Positions 28,031 through 36,280 of a stretch of DNA of 64,000 nucleotides are shown one piece after another. This stretch comes from Ectobacillus sp042610425 (GTDB lineage: Bacteria; Bacillota; Bacilli; Bacillales; Bacillaceae_G). Numbering within the stretch: position 1 is the first letter of the stretch; each line of letters starts with the position of its first letter. Below the pieces are notes generated by a model. The model was not told the origin of the DNA and searched no databases. It saw only the letters and a program-made list of their open reading frames with translations. The translations under genes and the position numbers were made by a program. The stretch spans positions 100,270-164,269 of the forward strand of contig NZ_JBGJZM010000004.1 in the NCBI RefSeq assembly GCF_042610425.1, written 5' to 3'.

Positions 28031-28858
28031 ATGAAGAAAGCGATATTGTCTGGTATTTTCATTACATTGGCTGCTGTAACTATTAGTAGCATAACGGTAT
28101 GGGCTAGTCAAAATGATGCTACACCGACTTCTTTGCCAAACAAAAAGCAAGAAGTGAAAATAAACTCCAATACGCAAGATGTTATGAATAAGGCAAAAGA
28201 ACTGGGAATAGCAACAGAAGGTAAAGATGTGCTTTTGTTAGAGAAAGAGATACGGGAAGCTGAAGTTATTAATGAAGCAAAAAGTCTAAGTATTGATACG
28301 AATGGAAAAAATGTAGATAACTTATATATAGAAATATATGAAACGAAAATGAAAAATGAAGCAAAAAGCTTAGGAATAGCAACGGATGGGAAAGAAGTGT
28401 CCGAGCTTATGAAAGAAATGAATGATAAAAAGCTAATGCAAGAAGCAAAACAACTCGGAATAACGACAGAAGGTAAGGATTCATCTGCAGTAGCTGAAGA
28501 AGTGTACGGAACGAAGCTGAAGGAAGAAGCAAAACAGTTAGGAATTCAAACGGATGGAAAATCTCAAGAAGCCATTATCCAGGAGGTTGGCGAAGCAAAA
28601 ACCGTTAATGAAGCGAAATCGCTTGGAATATCAACGTATGGAAAAGATATTTTTCAGTTAGTTACAGAAGTGAGAGATACACAAGCGAAGAAAGTTGCTA
28701 ACGAACTTCACATTGATAGTAATGGAAAAAACACGGATGATCTTATAAAAGAAATTACTGCTGTAAATCCTGATAAAGCGAGTACAATTGAATTTTCACC
28801 ATGGACCTCTACAAGCCAAGAAGAATTGTATTATTATTTGTTGCCAGATTCAGAATAA
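28031..28858 (+). CDS. Secreted protein of seven exact 28-residue helical repeats
   Basis: Protein of 275 residues with a signal peptide (about residues 1-26, cleavage probably after VWA). From residue 45 to 245 it is seven tandem units of consensus AKxLGIxTxGKx6LxxEI. The LGI triplets begin at residues 58, 86, 114, 142, 170, 198 and 226, always 28 apart, with no gaps. A short aromatic tail follows. I recognise no catalytic motif and no named domain. A second secreted protein in this window (56224-56679) has the same motif with a 35-residue period. The ribosome site is AAGGAGGG and a terminator follows, so it is monocistronic. Confidence 0.85.
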   Translation: MKKAILSGIFITLAAVTISSITVWASQNDATPTSLPNKKQEVKINSNTQDVMNKAKELGIATEGKDVLLLEKEIREAEVINEAKSLSIDTNGKNVDNLYIEIYETKMKNEAKSLGIATDGKEVSELMKEMNDKKLMQEAKQLGITTEGKDSSAVAEEVYGTKLKEEAKQLGIQTDGKSQEAIIQEVGEAKTVNEAKSLGISTYGKDIFQLVTEVRDTQAKKVANELHIDSNGKNTDDLIKEITAVNPDKASTIEFSPWTSTSQEELYYYLLPDSE

Positions 28859-28881
28859 CAAAAAATGGCTGGAGCCTATTC

Positions 28882-28923
28882 AAGGCCACTGAAAAATTAC
28901 TATTTTTCAGTGGCCTTATTTAT
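28882..28923 (+). terminator. Intrinsic terminator after the repeat protein
   Basis: AAGGCCACTGAAAAA pairs with TTTTTCAGTGGCCTT across a six-base loop, followed by ATTTAT. Confidence 0.88.
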
Positions 28924-29176
28924 GAAATAGGAATGGGAAAATCTAGCTTGGATTATGCCCGTTCGTGGGAAAAAAGCTTGCGAGCAGTAACAAAATGCTC
29001 GCACTGATAAGTTACCATTGTACCTGTTTTTCGAAGTCCATGCTTTTTCAGTGTCCTCGCCTCTTCCAGGCATTTTTTTGTTAAAAATCATCGAAAATTG
29101 CATAACTGTACCGTTTGACTGTACGCTTTTTGGTATGGTAACATTACATAATATAGTAAGGTGAGGAGGTGTCTTC
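28924..29176 (+). other. Non-coding stretch upstream of the MerR gene
   Basis: About 250 bases without a gene. GCGAGCA (28980-28986) and TGCTCGC (28996-29002) form a perfect seven-base-pair hairpin. TTGACT lies at 29115-29120, but the -10 spacing is unclear, as is common at MerR-controlled promoters. No other element is recognised. Confidence 0.4.
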
Positions 29177-29185
29177 ATTGGGAAT

Positions 29186-29596
29186 GTGTACCGAATCGGA
29201 GAGTTGGCGCAAATTACTCAAGTTTCAAAGCGAACCATTGATTATTATACGAATCTAGGTCTGTTGCAACCATCTCGTTCTGATTCCAATTATCGCTATT
29301 TTGATGAAACAGCATGTAACGAGCTCAAGTATATTGAACAATATAAAAAGCTTAATATGCCACTTGCGCATATTAAATTGCTGCTTGAACAAAAGCGAAA
29401 TCCCGTATATGAAGACAGCTTAGTCGGTGAACAATTGGATGAAGCATCATTTCACATTCATCAATTAGAAAAAGAGCTATCAGAATTACAATCACTTGTG
29501 GACGGACTGCCAGAAAATGAGCGGAATGTCATGATGAAACATATATCTGGGAAAGCTGGTATGCTTATTAATTCCTTAATATTATTTTTAAGATGA
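29186..29596 (+). CDS. MerR family regulator
   Basis: Transcription regulator of 136 residues counted from the GTG at 29186. The MerR winged helix is YRIGELAQITQVSKRTIDYYTNLGLL at the extreme N-terminus, followed by a coiled coil (about residues 75-120). No metal-binding cysteines are visible in the C-terminal part. The start is odd: AGGAGGT ends at 29170, 15 bases before this GTG, whereas an in-frame ATT at 29177 is six bases away. Either a rare ATT start or a poorly spaced GTG is used. The target is unknown; the nearest downstream gene has its own leader. Confidence 0.85.
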   Translation: MYRIGELAQITQVSKRTIDYYTNLGLLQPSRSDSNYRYFDETACNELKYIEQYKKLNMPLAHIKLLLEQKRNPVYEDSLVGEQLDEASFHIHQLEKELSELQSLVDGLPENERNVMMKHISGKAGMLINSLILFLR

Positions 29597-29679
29597 ATTT
29601 CGATAGAAAATTAGAATACATGGGACATAAAGAAACGAATGTTTGCTCAACTTGGATGAAGAATAACTGATATATACAC

Positions 29680-29722
29680 AGGAGGTGAACACCTTAGTTC
29701 TTCGAACTAAGGGAATTGCTTG
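29680..29722 (+). promoter_or_regulatory. Structured leader: SD, hairpin, TTG start (first CorC-type gene)
   Basis: AGGAGGTGA (29680-29688) is 31 bases from the TTG start, too far for direct use. Between them CCTTAGTTC and GAACTAAGG (29692-29712) form a perfect nine-base-pair hairpin. Folding it leaves ten bases, a normal spacing. A competing stem AGGT/ACCT (29683-29694) would block the SD. The same layout precedes the paralogue at 37020. Confidence 0.7.
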
Positions 29723-31039
29723 GAGATATTTAATTTGGTCATGGTGGCGATATTAATCGCTTTTACAGGCTTCTTCGTAGCTGCCGAATTTGCAATTGTA
29801 AAAGTGCGTAGTAGTCGAATTGATCAACTGGTCGCAGAAGGAAAACGAGGGGCGATAGCAGCAAGGAAAATAATCTCTAGTTTGGATGAATATTTATCAG
29901 TTTGTCAGCTTGGGATTACCGTCACTTCACTTGGTCTCGGGTGGTTGGGAGAACCAACTGTATATCATTTGCTCGAGCCATTAATGACACAATTGAAACT
30001 TGCTGAGGCTGTTGCAGGAACCCTTTCGTTTTTCATCGCGTTTTCATTGATTACATTCCTGCACGTCGTTGTTGGAGAGTTAGCACCAAAAACACTTGCA
30101 ATTCAAAAAGCGGAACAAGTAAGTCTGCTATTCGCACGACCTTTAATATTCTTTTATTGGGTAGCATATCCCTTCATTTGGCTATTAAATTCTTCTGCCC
30201 GCGTTGTTTCAGGAGCATTTGGTCTTAAACCAACCTCTGAACATGAAGTTGCCCACTCAGAGGAAGAGCTTCGTTTAATTCTTTCCGAAAGCTATGAGAG
30301 CGGAGAAATCAATCAGACAGAATTTAAATATGTGAACAATATTTTTGAGTTTGATAACCGGGTTGCAAAGGAAATTATGGTTCCACGTACAGAGATAGTC
30401 GGATTATATATGAATGATCCTGTTGAAGAACATATGGAAATTATCCAAAATGAAAAATACTCTAGATATCCAGTATTTGGTGAGGATAAGGATGATATTA
30501 TTGGGATGGTTAACGTAAAGGACTTTTTTATTCGTTATATGAATGGGTCCACCGAAGAACTGGCGTCGGTACGTAAATTTATGCGTCCTGTTATTGAAGT
30601 AATGGAGACGATTCCGATTCATAGTTTATTATTGCAAATGCAAAAACAACGAATACCAATTGCCATCCTCTATGATGAATATGGTGGTACGGCTGGTTTG
30701 GTCACCTTAGAGGATATATTAGAAGAAATAGTTGGGGAAATTCGAGATGAATATGATGAAGATGAAAGTCCGCCAATTCAACATATTTCTGATTATCATA
30801 AAATTGTAGATGGTAAAGTATTAATTAGTGAAATAAATGATTTATTCGGATTGCGTATGGATGAAGAAGATGTAGATACAATCGGCGGTTGGATTATGAT
30901 GCGAAAGCATGCTATTCAAGAAGGGCAGCTTGTAGAAGGAGATGGGTATTCATTTAAAGTGTTAGAGAAAGATTCCCATCAAATTAAACGAGTGGAAATA
31001 CGTAAAATAGAAATAGAAGAGCAAGCGGCAACCGTTTAA
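29720..31039 (+). CDS. CNNM/CBS-domain membrane protein (CorC/HlyC, hemolysin-family type), first copy
   Basis: Membrane protein of 439 residues. The N-terminal CNNM (DUF21) domain has about three to four membrane segments (residues 1-170, AEFAIVKVRSSRIDQL, FLHVVVGELAPKTLA), then the acidic helix HSEEELRLILSESYESGEINQTE, a CBS pair (about residues 215-340, including IPIAILYDEYGGTAGLVTLEDILEE) and a C-terminal CorC/HlyC ligand domain. Family members are linked to Mg2+ or other cation efflux; the hemolysin name is historical. The TTG start is read through an unusual hairpin leader. A paralogue with long stretches of identity lies at 37020. Confidence 0.92.
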   Translation: MEIFNLVMVAILIAFTGFFVAAEFAIVKVRSSRIDQLVAEGKRGAIAARKIISSLDEYLSVCQLGITVTSLGLGWLGEPTVYHLLEPLMTQLKLAEAVAGTLSFFIAFSLITFLHVVVGELAPKTLAIQKAEQVSLLFARPLIFFYWVAYPFIWLLNSSARVVSGAFGLKPTSEHEVAHSEEELRLILSESYESGEINQTEFKYVNNIFEFDNRVAKEIMVPRTEIVGLYMNDPVEEHMEIIQNEKYSRYPVFGEDKDDIIGMVNVKDFFIRYMNGSTEELASVRKFMRPVIEVMETIPIHSLLLQMQKQRIPIAILYDEYGGTAGLVTLEDILEEIVGEIRDEYDEDESPPIQHISDYHKIVDGKVLISEINDLFGLRMDEEDVDTIGGWIMMRKHAIQEGQLVEGDGYSFKVLEKDSHQIKRVEIRKIEIEEQAATV

Positions 31040-31062
31040 AGTTGTTTGCTTGCTCTTTTTTT
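31019..31062 (+). terminator. Intrinsic terminator overlapping the end of the first CorC-type gene
   Basis: GAGCAAGC, inside the last codons, pairs with GCTTGCTC, followed by eight T. Confidence 0.85.
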
Positions 31063-31141
31063 GTCTTCCGAAAATGTAGAAGCTCATACATGACGTAGCG
31101 ATAGGGAGTGTTAATCATGTATAATCGGTTTCTAATCAATA

Positions 31142-32608
31142 CTACTCCATACTTTTTAACACTTTCTCACGCACTGCTTGTATATGAGACATTTTATTAT
31201 CCCAACAAGCTTGACTTAAATCGACTGGATATTCCTCTGGATTTAACATTCTTTTGTATTCATCCCAAAGAAGGGTCAGATTATTCGAAGCATAAGCTTG
31301 AATAGTTTGAATATCAGGTAGTTTATAAACTATTTCGCCATTTATGAAAATATCTGTATGTAAATCCTTTGCTTCAAAGTTTGTTATAAATTTACGAATG
31401 TATGTATGCACGGGATGAAACATCTTTAATCGTTTTTCAAGTTGTGGGTTTTCTATTTCAAGCGTAATATAGTCTCCTTCTGCATGACCATTCTCTTTAT
31501 TTATAATTCGATATACATTCTTTAAGCCAGGTGTAGTTATTTTTTCTGGATTGGACGAAATTTTGATCGTGTCGACCATATTACCATGTTCATCTTCAAT
31601 AGATACCATTTTATAAACGGCTCCAAGAGCGGGCTGGTCAAAGGCTGTAATAAGTTTTGTTCCAATTCCCCAAGCATCTATTTTAGCACCTTGCGATTTT
31701 AAATGCATGATTGTATATTCATCTAAATCGCTTGATGCAACAATTTTTGCATTAGGAAATCCTGCTTGATCTAACATCTTACGAGCTTTTTTCGATAAAT
31801 AAGCCATATCACCGCTATCTAGTCGAATGCCAATAAAGTTAATTGTATCTCCTAGTTCCTTTGCAACACGAATGGCGTTGGGGACACCTGATTTTAAAGT
31901 ATCATATGTATCAGCAAGAAATACGCAATCCTTATGTGTGCTCGCGTATTTTTTAAAAGCAGTATATTCGTCTCGGTAGGCTTGTATAAATGCATGTGCA
32001 TGGGTGCCAGATACAGGAATGCCAAATAGTTTTCCGGCCCGTACGTTACTTGTTGAAGAAAATCCTCCAATATAGGCTGCTCGTGTTCCCCATAGCGCAG
32101 CATCAAGCTCTTGTGCACGGCGTGAACCAAATTCCATTAACACTTCACTGTCAGCAACCTGCTTCATACGAGAGGCCTTGGTTGCTATTAATGTTTGATA
32201 ATTCACAATGTTTAGTAATGCTGTTTCTATAATTTGTGCTTCTGCGAGCGGGGCTTCTACTCGTATGATTGGTTCATTTCCAAAGACAAGCTCCCCTTCA
32301 CGCATGGAGCGAATGGTACCCGTAAATTTCATGTCTTTCAAATAGGCTACAAATTCTTTTGCATAGCCTAATTCATTTTGCAAATAGTCAAGATCAGTTT
32401 CGGAAAATCGAAAATTTTTAATGTAGTCTATTACTTTTTCAAGACCTGCAAATAGGGCATAGCCATTGCCAAAGGGCATCTTTCGAAAATATATTTCAAA
32501 CACAGTACGACGTTCGTGAATGCCATCCTCAAAGTATGCTTGTGCCATGTTAATTTGGTATAAATCTGTATGCAATGCTAAGCTGTCATCTTCATATCGT
32601 TTCTTCAT
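31142..32608 (-). CDS. pncB: Nicotinate phosphoribosyltransferase
   Basis: Converts nicotinate and phosphoribosyl pyrophosphate to nicotinate mononucleotide in NAD salvage, with ATP stimulation. The protein has 488 residues, the usual length of the Gram-positive type. Signatures are the N-terminal LHTDLYQINMAQAYF, EFGSRRAQELDAALWGTRAAYIGG with the SSTSN motif, the active region GIPVSGTHAHAFIQAY with its catalytic His pair, and IRLDSGDMAYLSKKAR. GGAGGACG precedes the ATG on the minus strand. It stands alone and converges with the CorC-type gene. Confidence 0.95.
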   Translation of the reverse strand: MKKRYEDDSLALHTDLYQINMAQAYFEDGIHERRTVFEIYFRKMPFGNGYALFAGLEKVIDYIKNFRFSETDLDYLQNELGYAKEFVAYLKDMKFTGTIRSMREGELVFGNEPIIRVEAPLAEAQIIETALLNIVNYQTLIATKASRMKQVADSEVLMEFGSRRAQELDAALWGTRAAYIGGFSSTSNVRAGKLFGIPVSGTHAHAFIQAYRDEYTAFKKYASTHKDCVFLADTYDTLKSGVPNAIRVAKELGDTINFIGIRLDSGDMAYLSKKARKMLDQAGFPNAKIVASSDLDEYTIMHLKSQGAKIDAWGIGTKLITAFDQPALGAVYKMVSIEDEHGNMVDTIKISSNPEKITTPGLKNVYRIINKENGHAEGDYITLEIENPQLEKRLKMFHPVHTYIRKFITNFEAKDLHTDIFINGEIVYKLPDIQTIQAYASNNLTLLWDEYKRMLNPEEYPVDLSQACWDNKMSHIQAVREKVLKSME

Positions 32609-32866
32609 GTATTCGTCCTCCGTTACAACGTTCTATTAATAGTAGCAGGAATGGGGAGGGGCAAACTTCAACAACGCTAGAAGTATTCTCTCCTAATAAG
32701 TATGTGCTATCTGTAACCATACATTCCAGATAGGGTATTCATTTTCCTGTTTAAACTTGAAAAACAGTATAAAAAGTGGGAGGATTTTGTTCAAAATGTT
32801 TTGAGTATGGGAAATTATGTCCATTATCTTTCTTTTTTTGTATACTAGCATTATAGAGGTGATAAA

Positions 32867-33361
32867 ATGAAGTACCTGCGTTTTCTATGGATTACAATGC
32901 TTATAATGTTTTTATTAGGTGGTTGTTCACAGTCTTCACAACCGCAGCACACAACTACGAGTAATCCAAAAAGTACAGATAAAATATTAGATGAGATGGA
33001 AGGTCCCCCTAATAATGGACATACATTAGAACGTCATGTTGGCAAAACAGATGAACAGCTAAGACAACGATTGCAGCAGGAAAGTGTATCGGCAGCTAGT
33101 ACATATTATGATAAAGCTAGTGCAGTAAAGGCTGTAAATGAGGTACTAACAAAGCATGATAAGGAAATCCAGCAATGGCTGAAAGATGGAAAGCAAGACC
33201 GTCTAGTATTAAATACTCATCATACTTTCTCGACTGGGAAGTCAGTGCTTCGAAAAGATATGAAGGTTCATGATAATGTTATGGATACTGTAACGGTTCT
33301 TGCCAGAAGTTCTACAAACTCTCGTGGTTATAGTCTATTAACGTCATATCCAAACTTATAA
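32867..33361 (+). CDS. Lipoprotein with a CdiA-CT/RNase A-like toxin domain
   Basis: Protein of 164 residues. Signal peptide and lipobox LLGGC give lipidated Cys20, so it is anchored on the outer face of the membrane. After a short linker, residues 50-164 match the bacterial CDI-type RNase A-like domain: GHTLERHVGKTDEQLRQRL at the start, ASTYYD and IQQWL inside, and GYSLLTSYP at the end. As I recall for the Yersinia kristensenii CdiA toxin, catalysis uses His, an Arg 11 residues later, and a Thr-x-Tyr pair. Here His57, Arg68, Thr159 and Tyr161 have exactly that spacing. A small gene 15 bases downstream may be its immunity protein. Alternatively it could be a housekeeping extracellular RNase. 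Confidence 0.78.
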   Translation: MKYLRFLWITMLIMFLLGGCSQSSQPQHTTTSNPKSTDKILDEMEGPPNNGHTLERHVGKTDEQLRQRLQQESVSAASTYYDKASAVKAVNEVLTKHDKEIQQWLKDGKQDRLVLNTHHTFSTGKSVLRKDMKVHDNVMDTVTVLARSSTNSRGYSLLTSYPNL

Positions 33362-33376
33362 TAAGGTGGGATTCCT

Positions 33377-33649
33377 TTGTATTTACAGTTTAAGTATTTT
33401 TTACAGGCGTATTGCACGTTGAGCTTGTATGAAGAGGAAATGTGGAATGTGATTCAAGAATTTAAAAAGCATGAGAGTGATGAAATAAAGGGGCAGCTAG
33501 GTAAAGAATTGCAATCCATTAAGAATGAAGAAGCATGGGAAATGGTAGTAGAGTGGATTCGGAAGTACGGAAATAGAGAGTTTTCAAATGAAAGGGCGAA
33601 AGAGTGGATTTTATTACTTATAAGTGAATTACAAAACAAAAAGGCGTGA
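33377..33649 (+). CDS. Small soluble protein, candidate immunity partner of the RNase A-like lipoprotein
   Basis: Protein of 90 residues from a TTG start six bases after AAGGTGGG, 15 bases downstream of the toxin-like gene and ending in a shared terminator, so the two form an operon. The sequence is mostly helical and acidic/aromatic (LSLYEEEMWNVIQEF, AWEMVVEWIRKYG), with no signal peptide or membrane segment, as expected for a cytoplasmic immunity protein. I do not recognise a named family with certainty; immunity is inferred from size, position and the toxin-like neighbour. Confidence 0.6.
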   Translation: MYLQFKYFLQAYCTLSLYEEEMWNVIQEFKKHESDEIKGQLGKELQSIKNEEAWEMVVEWIRKYGNREFSNERAKEWILLLISELQNKKA

Positions 33650-33665
33650 GAATTCACGCCTTTTT
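33638..33665 (+). terminator. Bidirectional terminator embedded in two converging stop codons
   Basis: AAAAAGGCGTGA pairs with TCACGCCTTTTT over a four-base loop. The left arm holds the stop of the candidate immunity gene and the right arm the stop of the opposing VanW gene. Confidence 0.92.
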
Positions 33666-34907
33666 GTATGTGCTTTTTGAAATACGTCCGTTGGAAATGA
33701 CTACGCCGTTTTGTGTAACGGTTTTAAAGGTGTCCACGTATATTTTATCATTCGTTTCACTTGTAACTTGAGAGGAAACTTGAACATTTTTTCCAGTGGA
33801 AGTTCCAAAAATTCGAACAACTGCATCATTATTTTCAACCATAGCTTGAATGTATATATAGTGTCCCGTATTATTTTTAAATTTAAAGTCTGGACCATAA
33901 TCAGCAACCGTAGCATCTTGGCCAAGTGGCACGTAATGAACAGGAAGGGAATGATTGCTTCTTGACACAATTGATAAATCGGCTCGTAATACTGCTCCAT
34001 ATAGTGTACTACTTACTTGGCATACACCACCGCCAGCACTTTGTTCCACTTTTCCATCCACGTAGATTGGTGCAGATTGATAGCCGTGATCCGCATCAGT
34101 AATGCCAACACGGTCATTAAAACTAAATTCTGCATCTGGTGCAAGAAGGACACCAGATAATGAATTAGCTGCACGTGACACATTAAACACTTGACTACCG
34201 TCTCTTCCACCCGTAGATGTATGAAATTCACCAATTACAGTTTGGATGCCCATATTTTGCATGTCTTCCGTTGTATGTTCTGGTTTTACAGTAACAACGG
34301 GCAGTGCAATATTCGTTGATGAATTTTTAATAGCTTCTGCTGTTAATGTTGACAGTTGGCCTTTGTCGACCTTCGAACCATCCTTACTGGAAGTAATGGA
34401 GATATTCGTTCCGGTAACGGACAAGGAAGCATCTTCTGGCTTAGTTAACAGATCATTATACTTATCTTTTATAAATGCATCATATTTAGCAGTATCTAAA
34501 TAGGGTTGCACATGGTATTGTCTGTTTAATCCCACACTTTGTGCTTTTTTTCGTAATTGATAGCGATCAAGTAAAGAGCCTTGCTGTTCTTTAAATAATT
34601 GATCGACAATTTCTGTTCCATTGTACCCGACACCTAAGTCTTTCCAATTATACGTGTTATTTTGCTCATTTAAAGTGTATGTAATCTTTTGTTGATTGTA
34701 CTGTTCTACCTTTTGGTTAATAATGGTTCGAACTTCATCCTTTGTTTTTCCATCTAAAGATATGCCTTCAAATGTTGTATGCGGCAAAACGTAGGTATCC
34801 ATTTCTTTGTTTAAAGTAGAAGCATAGCTATATCCATAACCTCCTAATGCAGCGAGGCCAATCCCTCCAGCAATTATGGAACCTATGATGTATTTACGAA
34901 CTGCCAT
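33654..34907 (-). CDS. VanW family protein with peptidoglycan-binding domain (YoaR-like)
   Basis: Cell-surface protein of 417 residues. It has an N-terminal signal anchor (about residues 7-28), a putative peptidoglycan-binding domain (PG_binding_4 type, about residues 80-195), then the VanW domain (about residues 225-370) with IGEFHTSTGGRDGSQVFNVSRAA, LLAPDAEFSFNDRVG and GGGVCQVSSTLYGAVLRA. VanW is found in some vancomycin-resistance clusters, but chromosomal homologues like this are general envelope proteins of unknown enzymatic function. No resistance genes are nearby. It is monocistronic. Confidence 0.9.
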   Translation of the reverse strand: MAVRKYIIGSIIAGGIGLAALGGYGYSYASTLNKEMDTYVLPHTTFEGISLDGKTKDEVRTIINQKVEQYNQQKITYTLNEQNNTYNWKDLGVGYNGTEIVDQLFKEQQGSLLDRYQLRKKAQSVGLNRQYHVQPYLDTAKYDAFIKDKYNDLLTKPEDASLSVTGTNISITSSKDGSKVDKGQLSTLTAEAIKNSSTNIALPVVTVKPEHTTEDMQNMGIQTVIGEFHTSTGGRDGSQVFNVSRAANSLSGVLLAPDAEFSFNDRVGITDADHGYQSAPIYVDGKVEQSAGGGVCQVSSTLYGAVLRADLSIVSRSNHSLPVHYVPLGQDATVADYGPDFKFKNNTGHYIYIQAMVENNDAVVRIFGTSTGKNVQVSSQVTSETNDKIYVDTFKTVTQNGVVISNGRISKSTYKKA

Positions 34908-35157
34908 TTGATTCCCCCCTAACTTGTATCAACTCTTCTTGCTGAAGAAAAGCTCTTTGTTTTGTTTACTAGTATACTATTAAATTTATAAACTGTGTAA
35001 CAAAAAGATTAAGAATGTTACGTCATTGTAATATTTTAGCTTGAACGCATTTGCCGTATATGTTAATTATAAACGATAATAATCTAAATTGTTATAAAAT
35101 TAGATTATTTTGTAAACATAAGTAATAAATTGTATTTTTTATGTATGTGAACCCAAA

Positions 35158-35194
35158 TAAAAAAAGCAGAAACATGCTAAGAATCTGCTTTTTC
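35158..35194 (-). terminator. Terminator downstream of the LCP gene
   Basis: AAAAAGCAGA (35161-35170) pairs with TCTGCTTTTT (35184-35193); on the minus strand it directly follows the stop codon. The remaining bases back to the VanW start (34908-35157) are AT-rich and featureless. Confidence 0.85.
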
Positions 35195-36280
35195 TAACCA
35201 TTTGGAGTGGAATTCTGAATAGAGTTATCTCCTATATTTAAATGTGTTCGTAAGATATTTGTCGTATTTCGGAGTTCAGCTTCATTTGGAACATAGTAAT
35301 AAATGTCTTGTATATATTGATCCTCACCTTTGACTTGTAGTTTTTCTAAATGTAATGGGGATGTGACCATATTGTTTGCAATTTTAATCATATCATCAAG
35401 TGTTAGATTTGTTTTTAAATCACTTCCGATTGCCTCCAAGATTGTTCCTAGTTTTCCTAGTGTTTCCACCGATTGTGCTTTTTTAGCAATTGCTTCGAAC
35501 ACGATTTGTTGTCTGCGTCCCCTCATATAATCACTGTCAATATGCCTTGTTCTTGCTAAGGCTAGAGCCTGTTCCCCATTTAAATGATGCTGCCCCTTTT
35601 GCAGGGTGATTGCATTCGCTTGGTCAAGACTATTTTGTTCCGTTACATTGACAGGAACCTGTACGTCTATGCCCCCTAGTGCATCAACANGCTTGGTCAA
35701 GACTATTTTGTTCCGTTACATTGACAGGAACCTGTACGTCTATGCCCCCTAGTGCATCAACAATTTTCGTAAAAGACTTGAAATTGAATTTCACATAATA
35801 ATCTACCGGAACATTTAAAAAGTGCTCTACCGTTTGAATGGTGCTATCAACCCCGCCGAACACATGTGCATGGGCAATTTTATCCTTTTTCTGGCGTGAT
35901 GAAATATATACATAGCAATCTCGAGGTATACTAAGTAATTTGACGGACTTGTCATGTTTATTTATGGTTGCAAGTAAGAGGGCATCAGTTCGAATTGCGT
36001 CTCCGTATTCTTTGTATCGTTCTTCGCTTTCGTCTACTCCCATAATTAATAGTGAAAGATTATCTGATAGCGGTTCTACTGCTTTTTCTCTTTGTTCTGA
36101 CACAGAACCCCGTTCTAAGTCTTTATAGGAATGATCTGTAACTGCCTTTACTTTCATGTATACATATGAACAGTAGCTAACAGTACCTACAAATAGTAGA
36201 GAAATGAAGATAAACAAGAGTAGACGGCTTTTTTTTCTACGATGTTTGTTAGTTCTGTCTTGTTGTATAGTTGCTATTAT
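35194..36280 (-). CDS. LytR-CpsA-Psr (LCP) family cell-wall ligase, split by an assembly artefact
   Basis: LCP enzymes attach teichoic acid or other anionic polymers to peptidoglycan. The gene appears as two frames because of an N at 35690 flanked by identical 72-base copies. Deleting one copy plus the N (73 bases) restores one frame of 337 residues. It has a basic cytosolic N-terminus (HRRKKSR), a membrane anchor and the LCP core: SIPRDCYVYI, DYYVKFNFKSFTKIVDALGGIDVQVP and LARTRHIDSDYMRGRRQQ, with the expected Arg and Asp ligands. AAAGGAGG upstream points to an ATA codon at 36280 as start. The next standard start, TTG at 36217, would remove the basic region. Confidence 0.85.
35618..35762. 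repeat. Perfect 72-base direct duplication around a single N (likely assembly join)
   Basis: Bases 35618-35689 and 35691-35762 are identical, separated only by the N at 35690. The duplication breaks the reading frame of a conserved LCP gene. The best explanation is two overlapping contig ends joined without merging. Confidence 0.92.

Noticed and set aside
28980..29002. GCGAGCA/TGCTCGC hairpin as an sRNA terminator
   Set aside because: No T-run follows and no promoter can be placed for an sRNA, so only the hairpin itself is recorded.
33654..34907. Vancomycin-resistance function from the VanW name
   Set aside because: No vanHAX or vanRS genes are present; chromosomal YoaR-type VanW proteins are general envelope proteins.
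35684..36217. A separate short LCP-like gene
   Set aside because: It is the 5' part of the single LCP gene, cut by the N and duplicated 72 bases; collapsing the repeat merges both parts.
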